DNA of 64,000 bases from Sphingomonas sp. IC-11 (GCF_021043365.1 NZ_JAJNDU010000001.1:1326164-1390163); one strand, 5' to 3'; numbered from the stretch's first letter, positions 25,459 to 35,189 are shown. A program made the numbers and translations. Notes: a model not told the origin generated them from the sequence alone.

Positions 25459-27080
25459 CCCGGTTCCCCCACGAGCGGAAGCGCGATTGTCGCGCGTACG
25501 CGGCCGCTCTGTTCCGTGACTCGAACCAGCGTGCCGCCGTGAGCCTCCACAATCGCCCGCGCGATCAGCGTTCCTACCCCCATGCCGGGCTGAGCAGGTT
25601 GTCCCGGCAAGCAGGTGTTCTGGACGCTCAGGCGCACGAGATCGCCCTCCTGCTCGGCCGCGAGCGTTACTTCTCCGCTCGGTCCACATGCTTGCGCAGC
25701 GTTGCGGATCAGGTTCATCATCGCCTGGGCGAGCTCTACTTCCTGCCCGAGCACGACAAGATCTTCGTCGCCCCGGCTGACGCTGAGGGTGACACCGGCG
25801 GCGGAAACCTCAGGCCGGGCGAGGGCAAGAACGCTGTCCATCAGCGCACTGACCGGCAAAGGGGTTGGTTCATCAACGGCGCGGCCGCCATAGCGACGCA
25901 AGCGACGGACAAGCTCCGACAGTTGAGTCGCCTTGGCGTGGATCAGCGCCGCCGTGGCGGCTACCTCCGGTGGGGCGTCAGCGGCGGATTCGTGAAGGTG
26001 GCGTGCCTCGATCGAGAGGGTCGACAGCGGCTGCGAAATTTCGTGGATCACCGCCACGGACATCGCGCGCAGCGTCTTCAGTCGCTCGGCCTGGAAAAGC
26101 AGCCGATCACGCCGGGCAAGATCCTCGCGCGCCCGCACTTGGGCATCTGCGAAGCTTCCGGCGAGATAGCCCGTCACCACAAGGGTGGCGAGCCCGAGGT
26201 GGAGATGAAGGCGCGCGGCTGTCGTCATCTCTCCGGCGGTGAACGGCAGAACGATAGTGGCGACTGTCAGCAATGCGCACCATGCTCCAAAGCGCCCCAG
26301 GCGAAGACCGACCCAGGCGATGGCGACCAACACAGGTGCAGGCTGTAACCCGAGGCCTATCCAGGCGAGACCGACCGCCAGGAGAATACCAACGGCGAGA
26401 ACCGCCGCCCCCTCAACGAGGACCCGAACCTTACGCCGGCGGATCGCGAAGCGGTTCCGGCCGCTGACATGGTCCGCGGCCCAGAGCAGAGGCGGGGCCA
26501 CTAGGAGCACACCCAGCAAGTCACCAATGGCGAAGGCATTGAGCGAGAGCACAACGGCGCGCAGATCGGTGACACCCGTCAGGTCAGGGCGCAGGAGGGC
26601 CTGGGGAACCGCAGCAAGGGCAGCGGCGATAGGTGCCAGCACGCTGCCCACAGCGAAGGGCATCGGCGCCGTGAATAGCACGCCGCGGCTCTCCATGCGC
26701 CGGAGCAACCGGCGAATAGCAAATACCGTTAAGCCATAGGCGAAGACTGGCCTCACGACGGCGGACACGGTCATCAGCCAATCCGAAGTGGTCAACACAA
26801 CCGCGCCGGTCAGGACGTCCATACCAAGTTCGACCACCGCGACGGGCAGCGTGAACCGTGCACCGGCGCGCCAGAGAAGCGCAAAGCGTAGCCCGGCAGC
26901 AGGAAACCATAGCGAGTAATAGCCGTCACCATCCCAGGCAGCGGCAATTCGGTGCGTGATGACGAAGCCGATGGCATAGAGCGCCAGCAGCCCCGCGTCG
27001 CGCGCATATCCCTTGGAGAGCGTCAACGAAGAACGCCATGTGACTGGATTACCAGCATGATGGAGCGCGCGGCTGGCCAT
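25455..27080 (-). CDS. MASE1-domain sensor histidine kinase
   Basis: A 541-residue membrane kinase. About eight hydrophobic helices in residues 25-315 form a MASE1 sensor (GYYSLWFPAAGLRFALLWRAG, LLGVLLVAPPLLWA). A cytoplasmic linker (AQVRAREDLARRDRLLFQ) leads to an H-box of the FixL-like HEI(S/N)QPL type, VAVIHEISQPLSTLSIEARH, an N-box LIRNAAQACGP and a G-box GMGVGTLIARAIVEAHGG. The D/F-box region between them is short. The signal is unknown. It is first of a three-gene unit with the FixJ-like regulator (GTGA overlap) and a small unknown protein. Confidence 0.9.
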   Translation of the reverse strand: MASRALHHAGNPVTWRSSLTLSKGYARDAGLLALYAIGFVITHRIAAAWDGDGYYSLWFPAAGLRFALLWRAGARFTLPVAVVELGMDVLTGAVVLTTSDWLMTVSAVVRPVFAYGLTVFAIRRLLRRMESRGVLFTAPMPFAVGSVLAPIAAALAAVPQALLRPDLTGVTDLRAVVLSLNAFAIGDLLGVLLVAPPLLWAADHVSGRNRFAIRRRKVRVLVEGAAVLAVGILLAVGLAWIGLGLQPAPVLVAIAWVGLRLGRFGAWCALLTVATIVLPFTAGEMTTAARLHLHLGLATLVVTGYLAGSFADAQVRAREDLARRDRLLFQAERLKTLRAMSVAVIHEISQPLSTLSIEARHLHESAADAPPEVAATAALIHAKATQLSELVRRLRRYGGRAVDEPTPLPVSALMDSVLALARPEVSAAGVTLSVSRGDEDLVVLGQEVELAQAMMNLIRNAAQACGPSGEVTLAAEQEGDLVRLSVQNTCLPGQPAQPGMGVGTLIARAIVEAHGGTLVRVTEQSGRVRATIALPLVGEPG

Positions 27081-27187
27081 GGCATTCCCGAACGGCGGGC
27101 CCTTCCCCGGTGGTTTTCGTAAGTCCCGTACGTAGCACGGAACATTCGAGGCGTACCGTTGGCCCGTGAACTGAGGTCGGCCAAGCA

Positions 27188-27228
27188 GGGAAATACCCGG
27201 TATGGCGGTGACTTACCGGGTATTTCCC
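27188..27228. promoter_or_regulatory. Perfect 15-bp inverted repeat, candidate operator of the MASE1-HK operon
   Basis: GGGAAATACCCGGTA (27188-27202) and TACCGGGTATTTCCC (27214-27228) are exact inverted copies separated by 11 bases. Each arm holds a 9-bp odd palindrome, TACCCGGTA and TACCGGGTA, with centres 20 bases apart, about two turns of DNA on one face. This is what two dimers of a LuxR-type regulator could occupy. It lies 108 bases upstream of the kinase start. A transcript through it would also form a strong hairpin, so attenuation is the other reading. Confidence 0.65.
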
Positions 27229-27445
27229 GGATAACCATGAGGCGGCGGGCGGGGCATTGCTGCTCCCGCCTCTGAGGGCGCGACGGATAGTGACGGACCG
27301 AAACGGGGGGCCGTCACAGCAATGATGATGTGGAGCTGCGCAATAGGGGGCCGGCTTCACATCAATCGTCCTGCGTGCCGTGCGGGCAATCGTCTGGGTC
27401 GAGGAGGGAGCGGCCGGGCGGGAGCGGCTGCATAGCCGGGCGAAC

Positions 27446-27483
27446 GGGAGGCCGGATGACTGGGGAGTTCGCGCCGGCCTCCC
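27446..27483 (-). terminator. Hairpin downstream of ksgA, probable terminator
   Basis: Read on the minus strand, GGGAGGCCGG (27483-27474) and its exact complement CCGGCCTCCC (27455-27446) form a perfect 10-bp stem with an 18-base loop, starting ten bases after the ksgA stop. There is no T run after it, so it may be a Rho-assisted or 3'-end-protecting stem. Confidence 0.5.
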
Positions 27484-27492
27484 AAGCGCACT

Positions 27493-28344
27493 CTATCCTT
27501 CGGTAATAGTCGCCTGCTCGGTCGTGCTTGCGGACAGGCGGCGCGCCAAAGCCACAAACTCGGACACGGAGACGGTTTCCGCACGGCGCGTTGAGTCGAT
27601 ACCTTCGGCCTCCAAGGCAGTGAGGGCACCAGACACGCCTCGCAGACTTTGCCGCAACATCTTCCGCCGCTGCCCGAAAGCCGCACTCGTAAGCGCTTCC
27701 AGCTTCGCCAGCTGCACGCCAGCGGGCGCTTCGTCGGGAACGATGTGCACCACGGCCGACATCACCTTTGGCGGCGGCGTGAAGGCGGAGCGGTGCACCG
27801 GCAGCGCGATGCGCGGTGTGCTTCGCCATTGCGCGAGCACCGCCAGCCTGCCGTAGGCATCGGTACCCGGCGCTGCGACGATGCGATCGGCGACCTCGCG
27901 CTGGAACATCAGGGTAAGCGACTGCCACCAAGGCATCCATTCCGCCGAGAGCCATCCGACGAGGAGGGCTGTGCCCACATTATACGGGAGATTGGCGGCA
28001 ATGTGCGGCTTGCCAGCGAAGAGCGAACGCGCATCGATCGCGAGCGCGTCCCCTTCGATGACGGTCAGATGGCCGGGGTAGGCGTCGCCAAGCTCCGCGA
28101 GCGCGGGGATGCACCGCCGATCGCGCTCGATTGCGGTGACCTTTGCACCCGCGGCGAGCAGTGCGCGGGTCAATCCGCCCGGGCCAGGCCCGATCTCTAA
28201 AACTTCCTCGTTATCCAGATCACCCGCAATGCGGGCGATGCGGGCGAGGAGTTGAGCGTCGAAGAGGAAGTTTTGGCCAAGCGCCTTGGAAGCGCTGAGA
28301 CCATGCCGCGCGATCACCTCGCGCAGCGGCGGCAGGTCCGTCAC
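27493..28344 (-). CDS. rsmA: 16S rRNA dimethyladenosine transferase
   Basis: A 283-residue KsgA/RsmA enzyme that dimethylates two adjacent adenosines near the 3' end of 16S rRNA as a late check in 30S assembly. Motifs present are [10 protein letters not shown] (about 20-29), SAM-binding [14 protein letters not shown] (about 51-64), IERDRRC and the catalytic [15 protein letters not shown] (about 119-133). The C-terminal helical domain is complete. Its start overlaps the pdxA stop by ATGA, a common surA-pdxA-ksgA arrangement. Confidence 0.96.
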   Translation of the reverse strand: MTDLPPLREVIARHGLSASKALGQNFLFDAQLLARIARIAGDLDNEEVLEIGPGPGGLTRALLAAGAKVTAIERDRRCIPALAELGDAYPGHLTVIEGDALAIDARSLFAGKPHIAANLPYNVGTALLVGWLSAEWMPWWQSLTLMFQREVADRIVAAPGTDAYGRLAVLAQWRSTPRIALPVHRSAFTPPPKVMSAVVHIVPDEAPAGVQLAKLEALTSAAFGQRRKMLRQSLRGVSGALTALEAEGIDSTRRAETVSVSEFVALARRLSASTTEQATITEG

Positions 28345-29336
28345 AGGTTTGGACAGGCGGCTCGCACCGCCGCAGCCTTTGCCGCCATAGCGATTGCCGC
28401 GATCATCGCGCCCGGCTCTGCCCTGTTTTGGCCGGCGAGTGCGAACGCTGTGCCGTGATCCGGCGAAGTGCGCACCACGGGAAGGCCTAGCGTGATGTTG
28501 ACACCTTCATCGAAATGAAGCGCCTTGAGCGGGATGAGCGCCTGATCATGATAACAGCAAAGCGCCGCGTCATATTGCTCGCGAGCGCGACCATGGAACA
28601 TCGTGTCCGCCGCGAACGGGCCGACGGCGTTGATCCCCTCCTCCCGCAATTGCGCGATGGCAGGCTCCAGAACCTCAATTTCCTCGCGGCCCAACGTGCC
28701 GGACTCTCCCGCATGCGGGTTGAAGCCGGCGAAGGCGAGGCGAGGCTCCTCCACCCCAAAGTTCCGACGGAGCCCGCGTGCCGTCGCACGCCCCTTGGCG
28801 ACCACAAGGTCAATCGTGAGCAGCGATGCGACCTGTGCCAGCGGAACATGCGTGGTCATCGGCACGACTCGCAGGGAAGGGCCAGCCAGCATCATCACGG
28901 CATTCTCCTTGGCGACGCCGAACCGCTCCGCCACGAATTCCGTCTGGCCAGGGTGACTGAAGCCGATGCCGTAGAGTTGTGCCTTTGATACCGGCCCCGT
29001 GACCAGTGCCGACGCCGCGCTTGAGCGCGCGAGACCAACCGCGAGCTCGAGCGAATGGAGTGCGCAGCGTGCGCCGTCTGCATCCGGCCGACCTGGCACG
29101 ATTTCCCCGGCATCCTCGACGGTGAGGACCGGAAGCGCGTTGCCGAAGGCCGCCTCCACCTCACGAAGATCAGTGATCCGCGCGACGGGGCCGTTCCAGA
29201 CACGTTCGATCGCGCGCGCGTCCCCTACCGCGAAAAAGGGCGGCAGCGATGTCGCTTCGCGGACAGCCCATGCCTTGGCAATGACCTCCGGCCCGATCCC
29301 GGCGGGATCACCCATGGAAACAGCGAGAGGTGCCAC
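28341..29336 (-). CDS. pdxA: 4-hydroxythreonine-4-phosphate dehydrogenase
   Basis: A 331-residue PdxA, the NAD-dependent dehydrogenase of the DXP-dependent pyridoxal phosphate pathway. It begins [18 protein letters not shown], where the GDPAGIGPE block binds substrate and metal, and has [12 protein letters not shown] (metal-ligand histidine, about 138), [18 protein letters not shown] (about 190-207) and [13 protein letters not shown] (third metal-ligand histidine). GTG 29336 is chosen because it gives the usual family length and leaves ten bases after the surA stop; an in-frame ATG at 29384 lies inside surA. It overlaps ksgA by four bases. Confidence 0.94.
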   Translation of the reverse strand: MAPLAVSMGDPAGIGPEVIAKAWAVREATSLPPFFAVGDARAIERVWNGPVARITDLREVEAAFGNALPVLTVEDAGEIVPGRPDADGARCALHSLELAVGLARSSAASALVTGPVSKAQLYGIGFSHPGQTEFVAERFGVAKENAVMMLAGPSLRVVPMTTHVPLAQVASLLTIDLVVAKGRATARGLRRNFGVEEPRLAFAGFNPHAGESGTLGREEIEVLEPAIAQLREEGINAVGPFAADTMFHGRAREQYDAALCCYHDQALIPLKALHFDEGVNITLGLPVVRTSPDHGTAFALAGQNRAEPGAMIAAIAMAAKAAAVRAACPNL

Positions 29337-29346
29337 GGTCGAGATC

Positions 29347-30714
29347 TCAGCGATACTCCACGATGGCGTCGCGACGCAGGTCACGGAGCGCCTGTTGCGC
29401 GCGAAGGTTCACGCGCTGTTGCTCCAGCTGGTTCTGTATCTGTTCGGTGCCGGGGAGCTGGGCCGAAGCCGTATCGTCGCGTCCGCAGAGGACAAGGGTC
29501 CGCACGCCCTCTTCCGGGTTGCCGAATGGCGGCGTCGCTTGGCCGACCTGAAGGTTCAACATGATCTCCTGCAAAGGCGCGGGAAGATCGCGGATCCGAA
29601 TGGCGTCGTTCTGCACGACTTCGGCGTTGATCGTGGCAGCGACCTTTTCAACAGAGCCGCAGCCCTGAAGCTTCGTGAGGGTGGACGCGAAGCTCGCGGT
29701 TCGCTGGCTCGCCTGCGCCTGCGTGGTTCCACGTGGGAACTTGATCGTCATCTGCTTCAGGCTGAGACGCGCGTCACGCGGATTTGCCGTCAGCACCTGT
29801 CGCTTGTCCACCAAGTGAAGGATCGAGAACCCGCCCGGCACCGGGATCGGGCCAACCACCTGACCGACCTGCATTTGCGCAGCGGCTTCGGCCAGTTCGG
29901 CCGGCAACTGCGCGCCACGCACCCAGCCGAGATCGCCATTAACGCCGCGCGTTGAGGCTTCGGAATAGTTGCGCGCAAAATAGCCGAACGGTGCCTGACC
30001 CTTCTGGATCTCACCGATCAACTGGCGTGCGGCGGCATAGACCTGTTCGGTGCGGTCAGGAGTTGCGGAAAGGTAGATTTCGTTGAGGTGAAACTCGTCC
30101 GTGCCCTTCGCGGCTTCCAGACGATCGAGGATCGCCTTTACCTCTTCCTCACCGACGTTGACGAACGGCTCGACACGGCGACGCAGATACCGCTGCCACG
30201 CGAGTTCTCCCTCGATCTGGCGCTTGATCGACCGTTCAGACGAACCCTGCTCGCGCAGGAAGACGCGGAACTGTTCAGGCGTGCGATTGAAGTTCGTCGC
30301 GATGCGATTGAAGCTCTGGTTCAGTTCATCGTCCGTGATCGTGATCTCGGCCGTTTTCGCTTGCTGGATCTGCAGAACCTCATCGATCAACTGCCGCAGC
30401 ACCTGAAGGCGAAGCCGATCGATTTCCTCCGGCTTCAGCTGAACATTGTTCGCAGCGAGGATCAGCGCCACCCGCTGGTCCACGTCAGTGCGTGTCAAAA
30501 CATTGTCGTTTACGATCGCAGTTGCCTTGCGAACGTTCGGGTCGACGCTGCCGAAGATTTCCAGGTTCTGGGGGATGTTCAGCCCGGTGTTGTCCGGCAG
30601 AGACTGATCTTTCACCGTCGCAGGTCCCGCCTGCTGCCCGGTCGCCGCACCTGCAGCCGCCAGCGCCAGCACCATGCCCGCGACGCGGCCGAACCGCAGC
30701 GCCTTGTTGCCCAT
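29347..30714 (-). CDS. surA: Periplasmic chaperone/peptidyl-prolyl isomerase SurA
   Basis: A 455-residue exported protein. The signal peptide is MGNKALRFGRVAGMVLALAAAG with cleavage near residue 25. The SurA N-terminal helical domain (about 50-170) has VRKATAIVNDNVLTRTDVDQR and the EIDRLRLQVLRQLIDEVL stretch; a parvulin (PpiC) domain follows at about 185-285 (FHLNEIYLSA, GGDLGWV-like NGDLGWVRGAQLP, GGFSILHLVDKR). A second, weaker parvulin-like region precedes the C-terminal helix. ATG 30714 is used because it starts the signal. It helps outer membrane proteins such as LptD, encoded 80 bases upstream, to fold. Confidence 0.93.
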   Translation of the reverse strand: MGNKALRFGRVAGMVLALAAAGAATGQQAGPATVKDQSLPDNTGLNIPQNLEIFGSVDPNVRKATAIVNDNVLTRTDVDQRVALILAANNVQLKPEEIDRLRLQVLRQLIDEVLQIQQAKTAEITITDDELNQSFNRIATNFNRTPEQFRVFLREQGSSERSIKRQIEGELAWQRYLRRRVEPFVNVGEEEVKAILDRLEAAKGTDEFHLNEIYLSATPDRTEQVYAAARQLIGEIQKGQAPFGYFARNYSEASTRGVNGDLGWVRGAQLPAELAEAAAQMQVGQVVGPIPVPGGFSILHLVDKRQVLTANPRDARLSLKQMTIKFPRGTTQAQASQRTASFASTLTKLQGCGSVEKVAATINAEVVQNDAIRIRDLPAPLQEIMLNLQVGQATPPFGNPEEGVRTLVLCGRDDTASAQLPGTEQIQNQLEQQRVNLRAQQALRDLRRDAIVEYR

Positions 30715-30794
30715 CGTCGTCACTCGTTCAGGAATCCCATTCTGCGCGCCGTTGCTGCCGACCCGGCACTGCATTCATGTAGCTGAACCGAGGC

Positions 30795-33041
30795 TTAGCG
30801 CCCGAGGTTCTTGAACGCCAGCGTCAATAGGAAGCTGCTGCCGCGGCGGGCGTCGCCCGTGGTGCGATAATCCTGCCGCCAGGTAACGCCGAGTGTCAGA
30901 CAATCGTCCTCATATTGCACGCCAAGCCGGTGCCGGATGGGATCGAACCCATCGGAGAGCGAGAATACGTCGTCAGTACGGTCGGTGAGATCGATCAGGC
31001 CTGATGCGAAGGCCGACCAGAAGCGCGCGAACTGTACGCGACCACCGACGCGGATTTCCTCTCGATCCTGCAGATCCTCAAGCTCGTCAATATCGCGGTT
31101 CAGCCGTAGATAGCCAACCAGAAGATAAGTATCGCGCGAACCTACTGTTGCGTCGATCTCGTTCCGGCGCACCGCAAGCCCATCCTTGTCCAGGCGGTAG
31201 CGGTGCGTGAGAGACAGAAAGTCGCGGAAGCGAATGTTCGTTCGACCAACGATGTCAGAAAAGCGATCGCTGAGCCCAGTTCCGGATGGCAGGATGGTCG
31301 CGCGATTGTTCAGACGATAGCTTTGGCCGATGTTGGTGGCGATGCTGAGCCCTGGCAGATCGAGATTATATTCGATGCCGTAGGTAGCGCGGGATGAATC
31401 CTCCCAACGATCGTAGCCCGCGAACCGGTTCAGCGCGAACAAGTTCGAATCCTCAAGATCGATCGCGCGGGCATCCTCATTCGGAAGCTCCAAGTTCTCA
31501 ATTTTCGGGGAGGCGACGATCTGCAGCCGCGGCGTGATACGCTGCGTGCCGCTTAGGAACGCCCCCACGAACGGCCAGCGAACGTCTACTGCCACGGACC
31601 CGATGCCCCGCGACTGAAAGCCTTCGATACCGCGGTAGCTGGCAATGTTGGTCGCAGCGGTATCGTTGGTGTTGTAGGCATCCGCTCGCGCAAAGGCCGT
31701 GAACGTGACTTCCTGTCCCCAGTTCGTGAGGCGGCGCAGATCCCAGCGTGCACTGGCGAAGGCTCTCTGGGTGTCCTGGCCAGCCTTGCGGCCGAGGGCC
31801 AGCGTATTCAACTGAAACTGAAGGGTGCCGCCCAACAAGCCTTCGCTGACGCGGCGTCGATAATCGAGCTCCGGCAGGGCGACCGGCTGCAAACCCTGAC
31901 GTTCGCCGACACGCAACGTCTGTGTTGCCCAGCCCGCAAGCGAGAAATAGCTGTTCTGATCGATCCGTTCGAGCGCGAAGGTCGTCCGCAGACGATCGGC
32001 CTTCGAAATGTCATAACGGCGCAGGAAAGTCCGGTCCGTAGCCAGGCGAAGCGATCCGGAAAGGCTCCAGTTTTCGTCCAGCTGAAACCGGCCGACGCCG
32101 TCGAGATAACCGCGGAACGCTTGCTCGGTCGATGAGGTGAAGCCACTCGACAGATCATCGCTACGGCGGCTCACGGTTCCGAAGCCGGTGATGCTGAACG
32201 CACCCAGTTCGTTCAGGTGCTCGTAATTGGTTTCCAGCATTGGCAAGACCGCCGAATAGACGTGCGGCGTCACCGTCAGCTTCCGATTGGGCGCCAGACG
32301 GAAGAGGTAAGGCGTCGCGACCTCAAACCCATTCACGCGATCATAGCGGACGTTCGGAGTCAGGAGGCCGCTTGCGGTGCCTTCGCCGATCGGATGTGAG
32401 AATTTCGGAAGCGGGATGGATGGCAGTCCGAACAGGTGGACCTGACCGCCGGTATAATACACGCGCTCACGGTCCGGTCGGTAGGTGACTTTAACCGCTG
32501 TCACCTTCCACGTCGGTTCCTTCGGGCAACCATCAGAATCGACGACCGAACAGGCCGTATAGGCGGCGCGCTCAAGGGAAATGGTGCCGTCCTCGAACCG
32601 CGTTCCGCGATCCGCCGCGAGCCGGCCGCCACGCTCGAGTACGACAAGCATGTTGTCGACCAATCCGTCTTTCAGCGAATCGGTCAGCTCGATCGAATCG
32701 CCATAGGCGGTGTCGCCCTCGGGATTGGTGACCGCGATGTTGCCGGTCGCCACGACCTTCCCAGTCTTGCGGTCCCACACGACCTTGTCGGCGCGCAGCC
32801 GCTGGCCAGAACGGAACATGCGCACGTCCCCGGTGGCCGTAACGACATCGCCTTCATAATCATATTCGAGCGTACCAGCGCTGAAATTCACCTGGTCGTC
32901 GGCCGCGCCTGGCGCCGGATCGGTCGCGACCTCCGGTGCAGGCGGTGGCACCGGCCGGTCCTGAAGATCCTGCGCGGCGGCTGTCCCGGAAAGCAATGCC
33001 ACCGAAAACGCGCAGCTTGCCAGAAGGTCGAGACGCGTCAC
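30795..33041 (-). CDS. lptD: LPS assembly protein LptD
   Basis: A 748-residue outer membrane protein that, with lipoprotein LptE, inserts lipopolysaccharide (here probably glycosphingolipid-associated transport, by inference) into the outer leaflet. A signal peptide covers about 1-23; a proline-rich linker follows; the OstA/LptA-like beta-jellyroll is at about 50-170 (LEYDYEGDVVTATGDVRM, LRADKVVWDRKTGKVVATGN). The large C-terminal barrel contains PLPKFSHPIGEGTASGLLTP and ends with LTLAFKNLGR. A conserved cysteine pair (TACSVVDSDGC) sits at the start of the barrel. It heads the lptD-surA-pdxA-ksgA unit. Confidence 0.95.
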   Translation of the reverse strand: MTRLDLLASCAFSVALLSGTAAAQDLQDRPVPPPAPEVATDPAPGAADDQVNFSAGTLEYDYEGDVVTATGDVRMFRSGQRLRADKVVWDRKTGKVVATGNIAVTNPEGDTAYGDSIELTDSLKDGLVDNMLVVLERGGRLAADRGTRFEDGTISLERAAYTACSVVDSDGCPKEPTWKVTAVKVTYRPDRERVYYTGGQVHLFGLPSIPLPKFSHPIGEGTASGLLTPNVRYDRVNGFEVATPYLFRLAPNRKLTVTPHVYSAVLPMLETNYEHLNELGAFSITGFGTVSRRSDDLSSGFTSSTEQAFRGYLDGVGRFQLDENWSLSGSLRLATDRTFLRRYDISKADRLRTTFALERIDQNSYFSLAGWATQTLRVGERQGLQPVALPELDYRRRVSEGLLGGTLQFQLNTLALGRKAGQDTQRAFASARWDLRRLTNWGQEVTFTAFARADAYNTNDTAATNIASYRGIEGFQSRGIGSVAVDVRWPFVGAFLSGTQRITPRLQIVASPKIENLELPNEDARAIDLEDSNLFALNRFAGYDRWEDSSRATYGIEYNLDLPGLSIATNIGQSYRLNNRATILPSGTGLSDRFSDIVGRTNIRFRDFLSLTHRYRLDKDGLAVRRNEIDATVGSRDTYLLVGYLRLNRDIDELEDLQDREEIRVGGRVQFARFWSAFASGLIDLTDRTDDVFSLSDGFDPIRHRLGVQYEDDCLTLGVTWRQDYRTTGDARRGSSFLLTLAFKNLGR

Positions 33042-33132
33042 TCGCTTACTCGCAAAGCTTGAACCCCTTTTCGCCGCCTGATGGCGCGTCAGCCATCGGC
33101 CCTATCGCATCGAAGGCGCCCGGCGCAACGCT

Positions 33133-33161
33133 TTGCCACCGGCGGGTGGAATGCCTATCTG
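33133..33161 (+). promoter_or_regulatory. Possible sigma-70 type promoter of pepA
   Basis: TTGCCA (33133-33138) and TATCTG (33156-33161) are 17 bases apart and lie 25 bases upstream of the pepA ATG, in the divergent region between lptD and pepA. The match to the consensus is moderate, so this is a suggestion only. Confidence 0.3.
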
Positions 33162-33185
33162 CATGGCGAAACAAGAGGAACAACC

Positions 33186-34658
33186 ATGAACGTAACCTTT
33201 GCTGCCAGCCGCCCAGCAGAAGCGCCGGTTCTGGCGCTGCCGGTCACCAAGGCGAGCGCTGGATCGCTCTCGCCTGCAGGGCTGGACGAATCAGCTCGGG
33301 CGATCGTGGCTGCAGCCGCGGCCGGACAGCGCTTTGCCGGTGAGCCAGGCAGCGTCGCGGAAGCGTATGTTGCCGCTGGGCAGGGAGCCACCCGCATCCT
33401 TCTCCTGGGTGTCGGCGAGGGTGACGACGCCAGCTACGAACGGGCGGGCGGCGCGTTGACTGCGAGGCTGCTCACCTCAGGGGTCAAGGCGGCGACGGTT
33501 GATCTTTCGGACACCGGCGCAAGTGCCACGGCCGCAGCCCGGCTGGCGGCTGCAATTGCGCAGCGCTCTTGGCGTTATGACGTTTACCGCACGAAGCTGT
33601 CCGAGGAGGCAAAGCCGTCGCTTACCGACGTGACGATTGTCGGGGCGCCGGAAGGAACAGATAGCGAATGGTCGATCCGCGATGCGGCGACGCAGGGCCT
33701 CGCCCTCACGAAGACGCTGGTGACACTGCCGCCGAACGTTCTTTACCCCGAGAGCTTCGTTGAGATCGTCACCAAGGAGACGGAAGGTCTCGGCTTGGAA
33801 GTAACGGTGCTGGACGAGCCCGCCATGCGTGAACTGGGTATGGGAGCGCTGCTGGGCGTGGCGCAGGGCTCGCGTCGGGCGCCGCGCATCCTTGCGTTGC
33901 GCTGGAACGGTGCGGGCGAGGGTGATCCTGCGTTGGCGCTTGTGGGCAAGGGCGTGACGTTCGATACGGGCGGCATCTCGATCAAGCCCGCCGCCGGCAT
34001 GGAAGACATGAAGTGGGACATGGGCGGGGCAGGCGCGGTGGCCGGTGCGATGAAGGCGCTGGCGCTTCGCAAGGCGAAGGCCAATGTCATCGGCGTCATG
34101 GGCCTTGTCGAGAACATGCCTGACGGCAATGCCCAGCGTCCGGGCGACGTAGTGACGTCCATGTCAGGTCAGACGATCGAGGTGATCAACACTGACGCCG
34201 AAGGACGGCTGGTGCTCTGCGATTGCGTCACCTGGGTGCAGCGTACGTACAAGGTGAAGACGATCGTTGATCTCGCGACGCTGACCGGGGCAATGATCAT
34301 CAGCCTGGGCAACGAGCAGGCCGGGCTGTTCGCCAACGATGACGGCCTGGCGGATCAATTGCTCGCGGCAGGCAAGGCGAGCGGTGACCAGCTGTGGCGC
34401 TTTCCATTGGGAACAGCGTACGACAAGCTGATCGATAGCCCCATTGCCGATATGAAGAATGTCGGACCGCGGGGTGGCGGCTCGATCACCGCGGCGCAGT
34501 TCATCAAGCGCTTTGTCGAGGATGACGTTCGCTGGGCGCACCTCGACATCGCCGGGACCGTCTGGTCCGACAAGGACGGCCCCACATGGGGCAAGGGCGC
34601 GACCGGCTATGGTGTGCGGCTGCTCGACGCTTTTGTCGCGAGCAACTTCGAAGGCTAA
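33186..34658 (+). CDS. pepA: Leucyl aminopeptidase
   Basis: A 490-residue M17 aminopeptidase. The N-terminal domain (about 1-170) is variable; the catalytic domain has VGKGVTFDTGGISIKPAAGMEDMKWDMGG (metal lysine and aspartates, about 257-285) and the signature NTDAEGRLVL (about 335-344). The late EDDVRWAHLDIAGTVWS is also typical. It removes N-terminal residues from peptides in the cytosol; some PepA proteins also bind DNA, which cannot be judged here. ATG 33186 is chosen because AGAGGAAC lies just upstream. holC overlaps its stop by one base. Confidence 0.95.
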   Translation: MNVTFAASRPAEAPVLALPVTKASAGSLSPAGLDESARAIVAAAAAGQRFAGEPGSVAEAYVAAGQGATRILLLGVGEGDDASYERAGGALTARLLTSGVKAATVDLSDTGASATAAARLAAAIAQRSWRYDVYRTKLSEEAKPSLTDVTIVGAPEGTDSEWSIRDAATQGLALTKTLVTLPPNVLYPESFVEIVTKETEGLGLEVTVLDEPAMRELGMGALLGVAQGSRRAPRILALRWNGAGEGDPALALVGKGVTFDTGGISIKPAAGMEDMKWDMGGAGAVAGAMKALALRKAKANVIGVMGLVENMPDGNAQRPGDVVTSMSGQTIEVINTDAEGRLVLCDCVTWVQRTYKVKTIVDLATLTGAMIISLGNEQAGLFANDDGLADQLLAAGKASGDQLWRFPLGTAYDKLIDSPIADMKNVGPRGGGSITAAQFIKRFVEDDVRWAHLDIAGTVWSDKDGPTWGKGATGYGVRLLDAFVASNFEG

Positions 34659-35098
34659 TGCAGGTCGACTTCTATCACCTGACCCTGATGCCTATCGAGC
34701 GCGTGTTGCCGCGGATCGCGGAACGCGTGCTCGTCAGCGCACAGCGGCTGTTGATCGTCGCAGCTGACGAAGGTCAGCGCGCGGCGATCGACAAGCTTCT
34801 TTGGGAATATGCGCCGGAGAGCTTCCTTCCTCATGCGTGCCTGGGCGCAGCAGACGATGCGAGCCAGCCGATCCTGATCGCGGCGGACGTCAATGCTGCC
34901 AATGCCGCGCGTCACATCGCCTTGGTCGATGGAGAGTGGAGGGACGAAGCGCTAGTGTTCGACCGGGCGTTTCATTTCTTCGACGAAGACCGGATCGCAG
35001 CCGCGCGGTCGGCATGGAAAGCACTGGCCGGGCGTGACGGGGTGGAGCGTCGCTATTGGAAGCAGAACGAGGACGGGCGGTGGGAACAAGCGGCTTAG
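34658..35098 (+). CDS. holC: DNA polymerase III chi subunit
   Basis: A 146-residue HolC, the clamp-loader accessory subunit that binds single-strand binding protein. It starts [20 protein letters not shown], with the typical [17 protein letters not shown] and [17 protein letters not shown] blocks (about 44-63), and the late [21 protein letters not shown]. The ATG shares its first base with the pepA stop (TAATG), a pepA-holC coupling seen in many proteobacteria. Confidence 0.93.
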   Translation: MQVDFYHLTLMPIERVLPRIAERVLVSAQRLLIVAADEGQRAAIDKLLWEYAPESFLPHACLGAADDASQPILIAADVNAANAARHIALVDGEWRDEALVFDRAFHFFDEDRIAAARSAWKALAGRDGVERRYWKQNEDGRWEQAA

Positions 35099-35189
35099 GC
35101 CCGGTCCGGCGGGCGGTTGCGCTTCACTCTTCGCCCCGCTAACGGCGCGGCAGTTTCCAGCATTACAAACACAGGAGCAAGCGACCATC

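Larger units (their letters stand above)
27081..27492. other. 412-base gene-free region upstream of the MASE1 kinase operon
   Basis: This stretch lies between the ksgA stop (27493) and the kinase start (27080). It contains the ksgA-side hairpin (27446-27483), the 15-bp inverted repeat (27188-27228) and, 49 bases before the kinase start, TACGTA (27129-27134) inside the partial palindrome CCGTACGTAGCACGG. Open frames here, including one of 103 codons on the minus strand, have no gene-like composition. The region is best read as the operon's control region. Confidence 0.6.

Noticed and set aside
25459..25689. 77-codon N-terminal extension of the FixJ-like regulator
   Set aside because: Lies inside the kinase C-terminus and adds arginine/glycine-rich off-frame sequence; the GTGA start fits the family.
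25539..26348. 269-codon plus-strand frame inside the MASE1 kinase
   Set aside because: Antisense to the kinase H-, N- and G-boxes; composition not gene-like.
27049..27360. 103-codon minus-strand frame upstream of the kinase
   Set aside because: Crosses the inverted repeat, has no motif, signal or membrane segment and no plausible ribosome site.
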